NCBI RefSeq assembly: GCF_900111275.1
Contig: NZ_FOGR01000013.1
Span: 1 to 64,000, forward strand
Direction of reading: 5' to 3'
DNA: 64,000 nt
Source of the DNA: Rhizobium sp. NFR03
GTDB taxonomy: Bacteria; Pseudomonadota; Alphaproteobacteria; Rhizobiales; Rhizobiaceae
Shown: positions 44,920 through 54,199 of the stretch, one piece after another
Numbering within the stretch: position 1 is the first letter of the stretch
How the letters are laid out: every line of letters starts with the position of its first letter
Notes under the pieces: generated by a model
The model's input: the letters and a program-made list of their open reading frames with translations, nothing else
Database searches by the model: none
Told to the model about the DNA's origin: nothing
Program-made: the position numbers and the translations under genes

Positions 44920-46503
44920 ATGCCTGAACTCGATACGCCCGCACCCGACGCAAAGAGTGGGAAAGACGTCCTTCTCCTCTCGGACATCCGCATGCGCTTC
45001 GGCAGCTATTATGCCCTTGACGGGGTAACGCTATCGATCCGCCGCGGGGAGGTGTTCGGCCTCCTCGGTCAGAACGGCTCGGGAAAATCGACGCTGATCA
45101 AGGTGCTTGCCGGCTTCCACCAGCCGGAGGCCGGCAGCCAGATCGTATTGTGGGGTGAGACGATGACCCTGCCGCTCGATCCGATGGCGATCAAGAAGCG
45201 CGGCGTCGCCTTCGTCCACCAGCATCTCAGCCTCGTGCCGTCGCTGACGGTGGTCGAGAACATGCGGGTGACGGCTCTTGGGCAGAAGACGCCCTGGCAC
45301 GTTTCCTGGAAAAAGGAAGCGGCCCGCGTCGCCGCGCTCTTTGCCGAATTCGGCCTGGCCATCGACCCCTTCGCCACCGTCGCCAGCCTGCCGCCCGTCG
45401 AGCGGGCGTTCGTCGCGATCGTGCGCGCCTTCGACGACCTGCGCGCCTCCGATGCCGGCTATGGCGGCGAAGGCATTCTCGTGCTCGACGAACCGACGCC
45501 CTTCCTGCCCGCGCAGGATGTCGAGCGCCTCTTCGCCCTCATCCGTTCGATCGTGCGGACAGGCGCCTCCGTCGTCATCGTCACCCATGATATCGACGAG
45601 GTCCGGGATATCACCGATCGCGTCGCCATCCTGCGCGACGGCAAGCTGGTCGCCATTCTCGACACGAAGACGACCGGCCGGCAGGACATCCTCGACACGA
45701 TCGTCGGCCTCAGGGTCGATGCCTTCGAAAAGACCCGGAAGACAGGCATCGGCGCTCCGGCCCTCAGTGTGCGCGACCTGACGGATGACCGTCACCCCGG
45801 CTTCGATCTCGACATCCACCCGGGCGAGACGCTTGGCATCACCGGGCTGATCGGTTCGGGCTTTGCAGCCGTACCCTACATGCTCTATGGCGCCCGCCGC
45901 GGCGCGGGCCGCATCCGCATAGGCGGCCAGGAGGTCGATATCGCGCGCATGACGCCGCAGCGCGCGCAATCGCTCGGCATCGCCTTTCTCCCCGGCGACC
46001 GCCTGGGTGCGGCCGGCGTCGGATCGCTGCCCATTACCGACAACATTACCCTGCCCGTGCTTGCCGATCATCTCTCGGTGCTCGGTCTCGATCAGCGCGG
46101 CATGCGGCGGCAGGCCGCCGCGCTTTCGACCGCGTACGACGTGCGGCCGGCCCGGCCCGAGCTCAATCTCGGGTCGCTTTCCGGCGGAAACCAGCAAAAG
46201 GTCCTGCTGGCCAAATGGCTGCAGACCAAGCCGACGCTGCTGATGCTGGACGAACCCACGCAAGGGGTGGACTTCGGCGCGCGCCAGCAGATCTTCGAAG
46301 CGCTGGACCGTGCGACCGGACAGGGCACATCCGTTCTCTGCGCCTCCACCGACAACGAGCAGCTGGAGCAGATCTGCGACCGCATCATCGTCTTTGCACG
46401 AGGGCGACCTGTGGCAGAACTCACCGGTGCAGACATCTCCCGGAAATCCATCGCCGAGGCATGCTTCCACGGCGAGACAACTGCAGCGGAGGCCGCGCAA
46501 TGA
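44920..46503 (+). CDS. ABC transporter ATP-binding protein (CUT2 type, divergent)
   Basis: This 527-aa protein has two fused domains. Domain 1 has Walker A GQNGSGKST (about residue 50), Walker B GILVLDEPTPFLP and a very degenerate signature, LPPVERAFVAIV. Domain 2 has a non-canonical P-loop GLIGSGFAAV, a good signature LSGGNQQKVLLAKW and LLMLDEPTQGVD. ATP is probably hydrolysed at one composite site. Its stop overlaps the permease start (ATGA). Confidence 0.9.
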   Translation: MPELDTPAPDAKSGKDVLLLSDIRMRFGSYYALDGVTLSIRRGEVFGLLGQNGSGKSTLIKVLAGFHQPEAGSQIVLWGETMTLPLDPMAIKKRGVAFVHQHLSLVPSLTVVENMRVTALGQKTPWHVSWKKEAARVAALFAEFGLAIDPFATVASLPPVERAFVAIVRAFDDLRASDAGYGGEGILVLDEPTPFLPAQDVERLFALIRSIVRTGASVVIVTHDIDEVRDITDRVAILRDGKLVAILDTKTTGRQDILDTIVGLRVDAFEKTRKTGIGAPALSVRDLTDDRHPGFDLDIHPGETLGITGLIGSGFAAVPYMLYGARRGAGRIRIGGQEVDIARMTPQRAQSLGIAFLPGDRLGAAGVGSLPITDNITLPVLADHLSVLGLDQRGMRRQAAALSTAYDVRPARPELNLGSLSGGNQQKVLLAKWLQTKPTLLMLDEPTQGVDFGARQQIFEALDRATGQGTSVLCASTDNEQLEQICDRIIVFARGRPVAELTGADISRKSIAEACFHGETTAAEAAQ

Positions 46504-47528
46504 CCACCATCGACCTCTCGAAGCCCGAAACGCCTGCGACGAACCATCCCGCCGTCCCGTCACGCCGGCCGCTCGACTGGAAGGCCGAGACGGAGCGCTT
46601 CGCGCTTCTCGGCGCCTGGCTGCTGCTGATCGCGGTCTTCGGCATACTGATGCCCGACTCTTTCCTCAGCTGGCGAAATTTCTCCACGATGTTCGGCTCG
46701 CAGGCGGTCCTCGTCGTCCTCACGCTGGCGCTGCTCGTTCCGCTCACCTCCGGCGATTTCGATCTCTCCGGCGCCTCGGTGCTCACCATGAGCACGATGC
46801 TGATTGCCGTCCTCAATGTTCGCGAGGGCTGGCCCATCGTGCCGGTCATCCTAATTGCTCTTGCCAGCGGTGCGGTCATCGGCGCGGTCAATGCCGTCTT
46901 CGTCCTTTATTTCCGCATCCACTCCCTCATCGTTACGCTCGGCATCGGCACCTTCGTCAATGGGCTGATCCTCTGGGTCAGCCAGTCGCAGACGATTTCC
47001 GGCATCTCGATGGACCTCGTCAGCTGGGTGATCATCAACCGCTTCCTCGGCATCCCGCTCGCCTTCTTCTATGCGCTGCTTCTTGCCGGCATCCTCTGGT
47101 ACGTGCTGGAATTCACCATTCCCGGCCGCAAGCTGCTGTTCGTCGGCCGTGGCCGCGAGGTGTCGCGGCTGAATGGCATCGCGGTCGATCGCGTCCGCGC
47201 CGTCTCCTTCATCACATCCGGCCTGATCGCCGCTTTCGCCGGCGTGCTTTATGCCGGCATGACCGGCTCCGCCGATCCGCTTTCCGGCCTCAGCCTGCTG
47301 CTGCCGGCCTTTGCCGCCGCGTTTCTGGGCGCAACGACCATCTCGCCCGGCCGGTTCAACCCGTTCGGCGCCGTCATCGCGGTTTATTTCCTCGTAACGG
47401 GGATCACCGGTCTCACCATGCTGGGCGCCGACGCCTATGTGCAGAACCTCTTCTACGGCGGCGCGCTGGTGATCGCGGTGGCACTCTCTCAACTGGTGCG
47501 CAATCGGCAGCCCCAGGATTTCAGCTAA
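46500..47528 (+). CDS. ABC transporter permease (CUT2 type)
   Basis: This 342-aa protein begins MTTIDLSKPETPATN and has about nine membrane helices. LTSGDFDLSGASVLTMSTM (about residues 82-100) matches the CUT2 core where RbsC has ISGGIDLSVG; GRKLLFVGRGREVSRLNGI and the LPAFAAAFLGATTI segment are also typical. It completes the importer with the genes at 43782 and 44920. Confidence 0.9.
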   Translation: MTTIDLSKPETPATNHPAVPSRRPLDWKAETERFALLGAWLLLIAVFGILMPDSFLSWRNFSTMFGSQAVLVVLTLALLVPLTSGDFDLSGASVLTMSTMLIAVLNVREGWPIVPVILIALASGAVIGAVNAVFVLYFRIHSLIVTLGIGTFVNGLILWVSQSQTISGISMDLVSWVIINRFLGIPLAFFYALLLAGILWYVLEFTIPGRKLLFVGRGREVSRLNGIAVDRVRAVSFITSGLIAAFAGVLYAGMTGSADPLSGLSLLLPAFAAAFLGATTISPGRFNPFGAVIAVYFLVTGITGLTMLGADAYVQNLFYGGALVIAVALSQLVRNRQPQDFS

Positions 47529-47537
47529 GGACCCCCC

Positions 47538-47744
47538 ATGGACCATGGCAATTTCGCAGCCCTTGCGCGGCAGTTCCTCCATCGCGCGGCAAACGAGGCC
47601 GAGCTGATCGCGATGTCAGGACAGGCAGAGCGCGCGGCCAAACATGTCGCCGCTCCGTCCGCTGCGCGCGGCGTTGCCCTCTTCGCCATCGAGCCGACGC
47701 ATTTCGAAAAGACCTTGCAGGAGGCACGTCATGAGCCGGAGTGA
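47538..47744 (+). CDS. AtzG/GatC-like small protein preceding an amidase
   Basis: This 68-aa protein starts 9 bp after the permease stop and overlaps the amidase start by 14 bp. Its size, helical N-terminus (MDHGNFAALARQFLHRAANEAELI) cut into the sequence, and ending [20 protein letters not shown] recall AtzG (DUF4089) and GatC. AtzG is a small subunit that holds the AtzE 1-carboxybiuret amidase together. I see resemblance in layout more than clear homology. Confidence 0.6.
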   Translation: MDHGNFAALARQFLHRAANEAELIAMSGQAERAAKHVAAPSAARGVALFAIEPTHFEKTLQEARHEPE

Positions 47745-49149
47745 ACCGGGAACACTGCGCGAGGCGGCCGCCGCCATTGCGACCGGCAGAATCTCCTCCC
47801 TCGAGATGACCACGGACGCACTGGAGCGGGCGGACCGATCGCAGCCGCATCTCAACGCCTTCATCGCGATCGAGCGGGACGCGGCCCTTCAAGCGGCAAA
47901 GGCTGCCGACGAGGCCGTTGTGCGTGGCCTTCCGCTCGGCCCTCTGCATGGCGTTCCCCTGGCGCACAAGGACATGTTCGACCGTGCGGCGAAAATCACA
48001 GGCTGCGGCTCCAAAATTCGCGCGGATCATGTGGCTACGGAAACGTCCACCGTCATGAACCGGCTTGAGAGTGCCGGCGCGCTTCAGATCGGCCGCCTCA
48101 ACATGTCGGAATTCGCCATGGGTCCGACCGGTCACAACGCGCATCACGGCCGGGCCATCAATCCGATCGACCCCGCGCGCATCACCGCGGGCTCTTCCAG
48201 CGGTTCTGGTGCGGCCGTCGGTGGCGGGGTCGTCTTTGCGGCGCTCGGCTCCGACACGGGCGGCTCCATTCGCCTGCCGGCTGCCTGTTGCGGCGTCGTC
48301 GGCATCAAGCCGACGCAGGGCCGCGTCAGTCGTCAAGGCGCCATGCCGCTGTCCTTCTCGCAGGATTGCGTCGGCCCTCTCGCCCGCACCGTCGAGGACG
48401 CCTACCTCCTGTTGCAGCTGATCAGCGGCGCCGACGGCCGGGACCCAACCTGCCTCGATATCGCCGTGCCCGCGGCTCTGACACCGGAGATCGGAACCTT
48501 GCGCGTCGGCCTTGGCGGCGGGGTCTTCGCCGAAGGGCTCTCCGGCGAGGTTGCAGCGGCAATGGACGACATGGCACGTTTTCTTCGTCCCGCCTGCCAT
48601 TCCGTCGAAACCGTTCTGCCGCCCAACCTTTCGGACCTTGCGGAGCTTGCCAATGTCGTGGCGATCAGCGAAGCCGCGGCCGTTCATTTCGACGCTTTTC
48701 GCAGCCGACCGGAGGACTTTGGTCCGCAAGTGCGCATGCGGCTTTCCCAGGCGATCGCCATTCCATCACCTGTCTATCTCAGGGCCTTGCAGATCCGTGT
48801 CGTGATGCTGAAAGAGTTCCTCCATACAGTATTTTCGGCCTGCGACGTCCTGATCGTCCCGACCATGCCCTTCCTTCCGCCGCTTTCAAGTGATGTCGAC
48901 GTCGGCGCGAGTGCGTCCATGAACCGCATCGTCAGCGACATGACGGCCCTCACGCGCCCCTTCTCCTTCCTCGGCCTGCCCGTGGTGACGCTGCCGGTCG
49001 CCCGCAGCCGCGAAGGTCTGCCCGTGGGCCTGCAGATCGTCGCGCCGCCCTGGGGAGAGCAGCGCGCAGCGTCCCTGGCTCTCCACATCGAGCAGGTGCT
49101 GGCGCTTGGATCGTTCGCAGACGAATTTGCCCGCTCGACCGCGGCCTGA
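47731..49149 (+). CDS. Amidase-signature family hydrolase (amidase 3, AtzE/GatA-like)
   Basis: The ATG at 47731 behind CAGGAGG gives 472 aa. The triad: Lys in LAHKDMFDR (about 79), cis-Ser in [16 protein letters not shown] (about 155) and Ser in [15 protein letters not shown] (about 179). Length and the small preceding protein match AtzE and GatA. It is placed between the importer and the flavin reductase, suggesting action on an imported amide or on the product of the RutA-like enzyme. Confidence 0.9.
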   Translation: MSRSEPGTLREAAAAIATGRISSLEMTTDALERADRSQPHLNAFIAIERDAALQAAKAADEAVVRGLPLGPLHGVPLAHKDMFDRAAKITGCGSKIRADHVATETSTVMNRLESAGALQIGRLNMSEFAMGPTGHNAHHGRAINPIDPARITAGSSSGSGAAVGGGVVFAALGSDTGGSIRLPAACCGVVGIKPTQGRVSRQGAMPLSFSQDCVGPLARTVEDAYLLLQLISGADGRDPTCLDIAVPAALTPEIGTLRVGLGGGVFAEGLSGEVAAAMDDMARFLRPACHSVETVLPPNLSDLAELANVVAISEAAAVHFDAFRSRPEDFGPQVRMRLSQAIAIPSPVYLRALQIRVVMLKEFLHTVFSACDVLIVPTMPFLPPLSSDVDVGASASMNRIVSDMTALTRPFSFLGLPVVTLPVARSREGLPVGLQIVAPPWGEQRAASLALHIEQVLALGSFADEFARSTAA

Positions 49150-49180
49150 GCGCAAGCCGGAAACGCGAAAAGGAAGTCTT

Positions 49181-49726
49181 ATGTCCGCAGCACCCCTCGT
49201 CGATGCCACATTGGTCGAACCCGCGCAGGTCGATCGCGATGCGTTTCGCAGCGCCATGTCGCAACTCGGCGCGGCCGTCAACATCATCACCACGGATGGA
49301 CCGGCCGGCAAGGCAGGCTTTGCGGCCTCCGCCGTCTGTAGCGTCACGGATACGCCCCCGACGCTTCTCGTCTGCCTCAACCGGTCGAGCTCGGTCTTTC
49401 AGACCTTTGCCGCCAACCGGACGCTGTGTGTGAACGTGCTCGCGGGGCATCACGAACATCTGTCGGGCCTCTTCGGCGGCAAGACCCCCGTCGAGGAACG
49501 CTTCGCCGCGGCCACCTGGAAGCCTGGCACGACCGGCGCCCCAGTCCTGACCGACGCTGTCGTCTCCTTCGACTGCACGATTGACACAAGCACCGACATC
49601 GGCACCCACCAAGTCCTCTTCTGCAAGGTCCTCGGCATCCATGAAACCGGCAGCAACATTCCGCTGATTTATTTCAAGCGCGCCTACCACCGTATCGGCA
49701 TCTCGGTAGAAACATGTCCGTATTGA
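49181..49726 (+). CDS. rutF: RutF-like NADH:flavin oxidoreductase
   Basis: The ATG at 49181 with AAGGAAG upstream gives a 181-aa flavin-reductase-domain protein: [40 protein letters not shown] and NRSSS form the flavin site, and C-terminal YHRIG is usual. RutF supplies reduced FMN to RutA. It is separated from the RutA-like gene by 8 kb but belongs to the same cluster, so the two likely form a two-component monooxygenase. Confidence 0.88.
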   Translation: MSAAPLVDATLVEPAQVDRDAFRSAMSQLGAAVNIITTDGPAGKAGFAASAVCSVTDTPPTLLVCLNRSSSVFQTFAANRTLCVNVLAGHHEHLSGLFGGKTPVEERFAAATWKPGTTGAPVLTDAVVSFDCTIDTSTDIGTHQVLFCKVLGIHETGSNIPLIYFKRAYHRIGISVETCPY

Positions 49727-49927
49727 GCCTTGACGGCATACGTTGTTCATTCCGGCAACTTTGCCCCGAGCTGCTCCTGTTGAGGAATTTTCTCAGACGG
49801 TATTGAACGGCACACTCCGCGCTCCCAAATCTTGCCCAACCCGCTGGTCCGGGCCCCTCTGACAGGCGCCCGGCAGCTTGTGATGTCGGACCTATTCCGA
49901 CACCATAAGCCGGTGGAGTAGATCCTC

Positions 49928-50911
49928 TTGGAGACAACATTTATTTTCATCGACTGGCTTGGAAAGCCGGTCTGGGTGTGGCTGAGCTTCCTAGCGCTCG
50001 TTATCACCATCCTGACGTTCGACCTTGGCATTCTCCACAAGGAGAACAAGGAAATCGAAGTTGGCGAGAGTATCAAGCTTTCCGCTCTCTACATCTCGCT
50101 CGGTCTCGCTTTTGGCGGCTGGGTTTGGTGGTACCTTGGCTCCGACGCCGGTCTCGCCTACATGACGGGCTTCGTCGTTGAAAAAACACTCGCCCTCGAT
50201 AACGTCTTCGTTATCGCCCTCATCTTTTCCTTCTTTGCCGTCCCACGCCTCTACCAACACAGGGTTCTCTTCTGGGGCATTCTCGGTGTGATCGTGTTGC
50301 GCGCCATAATGATCGGCGTCGGCGCCACTCTGGTCGCCGAGTTCTCCTGGCTTCTCTACGTATTCGCCGCCTTTCTTGTCGGTACGGGCCTCAAAATGCT
50401 CTTTCTGAAGGAGGCTGAGCCCGATATTTCGAAGAATGCGCTGGTGCGCTTCATGCGGCGCCGGTTCAATGTTACGGAGAACCATCACGGCGAGGCCTTC
50501 TTCGTCAAGCAATCCAACCCGAAGACCGGCAAGCTTACCTGGTTCATAACGCCGCTCTTCATGGCGCTGGTCCTGATTGAGGTTGCCGACGTGATCTTTG
50601 CGGTAGACTCGGTTCCGGCCATCTTCGCCATCACCACCGACCCGTTCCTTGTCTATACCTCCAACATCTTCGCCATCCTTGGCTTGCGTGCGCTCTACTT
50701 CGCGCTTGCCGCTATGATCCATCGCTTTCAGTACCTGAAGCCGGCACTCGCCGTGGTTCTGATCTTCATCGGCTCGAAAATTTTTATCGCCGACCTCCTG
50801 GGTCTTGAGAAGTTTCCAGCTGGCCTCTCCCTCGGCATCACCTTTGCCATCATCGCGTTCGGTGTTGTGTGGAGCCTGATGAAGACCCGTGATGCAAGGA
50901 CAGACGTCTGA
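49928..50911 (+). CDS. TerC family membrane protein (Alx-like)
   Basis: A TTG at 49928, with GGAG 9 nt upstream, gives 327 aa with about nine membrane helices. ALDNVFVIALIFSFF (about residues 88-102) and FAVDSVPAIFAIT (about 222-234) carry the paired Asp motifs of TerC/Alx proteins, linked to manganese export and tellurite resistance. I looked upstream for a yybP-ykoY manganese riboswitch and did not see one. Confidence 0.9.
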   Translation: METTFIFIDWLGKPVWVWLSFLALVITILTFDLGILHKENKEIEVGESIKLSALYISLGLAFGGWVWWYLGSDAGLAYMTGFVVEKTLALDNVFVIALIFSFFAVPRLYQHRVLFWGILGVIVLRAIMIGVGATLVAEFSWLLYVFAAFLVGTGLKMLFLKEAEPDISKNALVRFMRRRFNVTENHHGEAFFVKQSNPKTGKLTWFITPLFMALVLIEVADVIFAVDSVPAIFAITTDPFLVYTSNIFAILGLRALYFALAAMIHRFQYLKPALAVVLIFIGSKIFIADLLGLEKFPAGLSLGITFAIIAFGVVWSLMKTRDARTDV

Positions 50912-51555
50912 TGCAGCAGCCCGCAGGTCACGGCGGGGAGGCAGGAGATGGGGTAAAAGGCAATACAACATCCTCAGGGCTGCGCCGGTTGAAGGAGGAG
51001 GCTGCCCGCCAAGGCAGTCTCTCCGTTGCAGAGATGGTCGCGACCATGGGCACGGCGAGCTTCGCGTTCACGATCCTCGTGCTGGCATTGCCGGCACTCT
51101 GTCCAATTCCTGGGCCTTTTGGCATGGTCTTTGGCACCTGCCTTGCCATCGTGTCGCTACAGGTGATCTTCGGCGCCCGGCATCCAACCGTAATTGGGTT
51201 TATCGGCCGCCGGCGCATGTCGGCAGGCACAATTGCATTTGTTGTCGGGTACACCGAGCGCGTCATCGCCCGTATCGAGAAGCTGCTGCGACCGGGTCGT
51301 CTTCCAGCACTGGCCGGACCGACAGCCCAGCGTCTGCTCGGCATCCCCATTTTCGTGCTTTCGATAGCGATCGTGCTGCCAATCCCTTTCGGAAATTTCT
51401 TGCCCGTTATCGCTCTTGTCGTCATTGCCGCTGCAATGCTGGAGAGAGACGGGCTCGCAGCGGCGCTTGGTCTTCTCTTGTCGCTAATCGCCTTCGGCGT
51501 AACGGGGGCATTGCTCTACGGTGTCTACTCGGCAACGACATGGGCCATCGGGTAA
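50911..51555 (+). CDS. exoD: ExoD family membrane protein
   Basis: This 214-aa protein starts inside the TerC stop (TGATG overlap), so the two are translationally coupled. It has an N-terminal soluble segment and three to four membrane helices; PALCPIPGPFGMVFGT and LPIPFGNFLPVIALV are the conserved ExoD proline-rich helices. ExoD was linked to exopolysaccharide synthesis and alkaline tolerance in Sinorhizobium; its activity is unknown. Confidence 0.88.
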   Translation: MQQPAGHGGEAGDGVKGNTTSSGLRRLKEEAARQGSLSVAEMVATMGTASFAFTILVLALPALCPIPGPFGMVFGTCLAIVSLQVIFGARHPTVIGFIGRRRMSAGTIAFVVGYTERVIARIEKLLRPGRLPALAGPTAQRLLGIPIFVLSIAIVLPIPFGNFLPVIALVVIAAAMLERDGLAAALGLLLSLIAFGVTGALLYGVYSATTWAIG

Positions 51556-51954
51556 GCCGTTAAGGCACGTTTTTGTATAGGTATCGGTTCATGCCAGGCG
51601 TGGGTGGTCCGATGTCATATTAACTTGTCCTCAGTTGGCAAGGCCGGTTAACGGGATTCGTCGTGGCAAGTTCTGGGCAGAAATATCTTCCCATTAAGAC
51701 GCGTTACTGTCCCGCGCCTTGAAGCGAATCGAACCGGCGACCGTTTTTTTGGATTCTTTTAAGTAGCTGGAAATGATAAACACTGTCGCGTACCGAGACG
51801 TATGGGACTTATCTACTGCCCAGTGTGGCATTTTAATTTCCCTGCGACATGACGCAGCGCGAGCTTAATGCAAAGGCTTAGCACCTTTCGATTCCACACA
51901 ACGTTTACAGGCTGCGTTGAAACATAGGTCCTACAAACAGGGGCGCGCCGTTCG
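51556..51954. other. Intergenic stretch, no gene seen
   Basis: About 400 bp of lower GC. No convincing frame on either strand, no clear terminator hairpin and no RNA gene. It may be a junction between acquired blocks, since the amidase remnant begins just beyond. Confidence 0.4.
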
Positions 51955-52284
51955 TCAGCGCGTCGACGGTTCCAGTTGACCTACCACTTGGAAAAGAATT
52001 GGTATGTCGAAAGGTCTGCCTCCGACTTCTACGGCGAGCGAAAGTCCTTGTGGCCCGAACCCCATGCATAAGGCAATTGCGGGATAGTCCGTCAGATTCC
52101 ACGACAGCGCGAAACTCGACATTCCAAATCCATCCCAGAAGGTGACGTCGTCCATGCGCGGCGCTTCGGAGGCTGATGCCGCCGTTATCACCACATCGAA
52201 ACAACCCATGAGACTTGCAAAGTCGTTACGCAGTTCCCCGAAGCGCCAGACGAAAACGTTGTCGCGCCACGCGCCGTTACTGAT
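51955..52284 (-). pseudogene. Amidase-family C-terminal remnant
   Basis: The minus-strand frame begins directly after the LsrG stop with NGAWRDNVFVWRFGELRNDF and continues MGCFDVVITAASASEAPRM, FWDGFGMSSFALSWNLTDYP, GFGPQGLSLAVEVGGRPFD, typical of amidase-signature C-termini. There is no start and no catalytic core (Lys, Ser-Ser). It is a decayed or broken fourth amidase, possibly left by rearrangement. Confidence 0.7.
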
Positions 52285-52590
52285 TTAGGTGCCGAGGAAA
52301 TCTGCCATTTCGGCATTGAAAAAGGTCTTGGTCCGGGGGCCTGCGAGGATCGGGTCAATCCGGCGTACACATTCCTGATAGTGCAGCGTCTTGCGGTGCT
52401 CGTCGACAGCTTCCCGCGAGGTAAACACTTCGTAAATCGTGAAGCTATTTTCGTCTTCGGGATTGCGAAGCACGTCAAAGCGCACATTGCCTCGCTCCTG
52501 CCGGGTGCCCTCGTAATTGATGCGGAACGCCTCGAGAAACTCTGCGGCATGGCCCGGCTTGACGTTGATGCTGACCATCTGGATGAGCAT
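52285..52590 (-). CDS. lsrG: LsrG-like AI-2 phosphate isomerase (ABM domain)
   Basis: This 101-aa protein with the antibiotic-biosynthesis-monooxygenase fold matches LsrG in layout: MLIQMVSINVKPGHAAEFLE, GNVRFDVLRNPEDENSFTIYE, EHRKTLHYQECV, AGPRTKTFFN. LsrG isomerises phospho-AI-2 to 3-hydroxy-2,4-pentanedione-5-phosphate. It lies 42 bp downstream of the lsrK gene, supporting the call. Confidence 0.85.
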   Translation of the reverse strand: MLIQMVSINVKPGHAAEFLEAFRINYEGTRQERGNVRFDVLRNPEDENSFTIYEVFTSREAVDEHRKTLHYQECVRRIDPILAGPRTKTFFNAEMADFLGT

Positions 52591-52632
52591 GTCTCATTTC
52601 CTTGTTATATGTTAAAGTCCTGGACGAAAGGG

Positions 52633-54195
52633 TCAAAGGCCCGGTGCTTTCCACATGGGGGTCGTGATGCACTCGTCGACGAGCTGACGCTGCAGCGCGT
52701 AGGCCCGCGCCCAGCGCTCGCCCGCCTCGTCATATATGGCCTTGTGCGTGAAATTCGGTTCGAAGTGCCTGTCCCAGCGCACCCAGCCATCCGCCACCTC
52801 GACGAAATCCCGACGCAGGCCGATGCCGATAGCCGCAGCCGCTGCGCAGCCGAGCGCGGTCGCTTCCTTCACGACGGGTGTGACGACGGGAAGGCCGGTG
52901 GCGTTCGATAGGATCTGCGACCAATGGGCAGATTTCGATGCACCGGCGGCAAAGACGATCTTGTCGGGCGTCCTGCCCGACAGCTGGAAGATCGCCGCGA
53001 GATTGCGCGCCGCGACAACAGCCGCATTCTCCTGCAGGGCGCGGAAGATCGCGGCCTTGCCAGACTTTTCGGGATCGATGGACAGGTTGAGCAGCGAAGG
53101 GGCTGCGTGATACCAGTTGCCGTAATGCATGACGTCGGAAAAGATCGGGATGATGCCGTATGCTCCGATCGGCACCTTCGCAGCCTTCTCCTCCAGCAGC
53201 CGGTAGGCATCGCCGCCTGGGCCGGCCGTCGCCACTTCCTCGGCGCCGAAACTGTCGCGGAACCAGCGCATGACGATGCCGACAAAGAAGCTGATCGCTT
53301 CGGCCTGGTTAAGACCGGTCACGACATGCGGATTGATGCGCAGGTCCATGGACGGGTCGGAGACATCAAGGCCGACATTCACCACCTGCTGCCAGAAGGT
53401 GCCGCCGAGCACGGCGCAGTCGCCTTCGTTGACGACGCCGATGGCCGCAGCCCCGCTCTGGCAATCGCCGCCGCCCATGACGACGGGCGTGCCGGGCGCG
53501 AGGTTGGTCTCGTCAGCGGCCCTCTCCGTAACGTGGCCGATTACCGTGCCAGGCTCAACGCTTTCGGGAAAGATATCGTCACGCATGCCGGCCTTAGCCA
53601 TCGCTTCCGGCAGCCAATCGCGTTCTGAAAGGCTGTAGAGGCCAGTCGTTCCTGCATTGGACGGATCGCTGGCGATCACGCCGGACAGGCGTGCGAGCAC
53701 CCAGTCGGACAGCATGCTGATCCGGTCGATACGTGCATAGACGTCGGGCAGGTTGCGCTTCAGCCAGAGCAGGCGCGGCAGTGCGCCGAGCGCGAAGGTC
53801 TGACCGCTTTGCGTGTAGAGCTCGCTTTCGAGGTCCGGGAAATCGCGCTTGAGGTCGCGCACCTCGCTGACGGCGCGGCTGTCGACATTGGCGCAGGCCC
53901 AGATTTCCCGTCCGCCGCGATCATACGCGACGATGGCCTCGCGCATGCTGGTGGCGCTGACGGCACGGATGTCGGCAGCCGCGATGCCGGCGTCGGCGAT
54001 CGCCTGCCGGATGGCGCGCGAAAGAAGCGCCCAGTTGCCCACCACATCGAAATCCATCGATCCGGGAAAACGCGGATCGGTCTTGTGCCACCATTCGTGC
54101 TGGGCGCTGGCGACCTGATTGCCGCTTTCGTCGAAGATCACGGCCCGGCCGCTGCCGGTGCCTGCATCGACGGCCAGCAGATACGTCGTCGTCAT
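52633..54195 (-). CDS. lsrK: Autoinducer-2 kinase LsrK (FGGY family)
   Basis: This 520-aa kinase starts with the FGGY phosphate-binding strand YLLAVDAGTGSGRAVIFD and has the LsrK-typical SATSMREAIVAYDRGGREIWACANVD and VMGGGDCQSGAAAIGV. The C-terminal ATP domain has VFAAGASKSAHWSQILSN. LsrK phosphorylates AI-2 in the cytoplasm, trapping it and producing the LsrR inducer. It forms a minus-strand operon with lsrR and lsrG. Confidence 0.92.
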   Translation of the reverse strand: MTTTYLLAVDAGTGSGRAVIFDESGNQVASAQHEWWHKTDPRFPGSMDFDVVGNWALLSRAIRQAIADAGIAAADIRAVSATSMREAIVAYDRGGREIWACANVDSRAVSEVRDLKRDFPDLESELYTQSGQTFALGALPRLLWLKRNLPDVYARIDRISMLSDWVLARLSGVIASDPSNAGTTGLYSLSERDWLPEAMAKAGMRDDIFPESVEPGTVIGHVTERAADETNLAPGTPVVMGGGDCQSGAAAIGVVNEGDCAVLGGTFWQQVVNVGLDVSDPSMDLRINPHVVTGLNQAEAISFFVGIVMRWFRDSFGAEEVATAGPGGDAYRLLEEKAAKVPIGAYGIIPIFSDVMHYGNWYHAAPSLLNLSIDPEKSGKAAIFRALQENAAVVAARNLAAIFQLSGRTPDKIVFAAGASKSAHWSQILSNATGLPVVTPVVKEATALGCAAAAAIGIGLRRDFVEVADGWVRWDRHFEPNFTHKAIYDEAGERWARAYALQRQLVDECITTPMWKAPGL

Positions 54196-54199
54196 ACGT

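Noticed and set aside
49709-49726. ATACGGACAT-like sequence at the end of the rutF-like gene, similar to the GntR sites
   Set aside because: It is inside codons for the last residues, lacks the full GT-N4-AC core and precedes no gene of the cluster.
49727-49927. Possible manganese riboswitch (yybP-ykoY) before the TerC-family gene
   Set aside because: I looked for the conserved motif elements of that riboswitch and could not find them.
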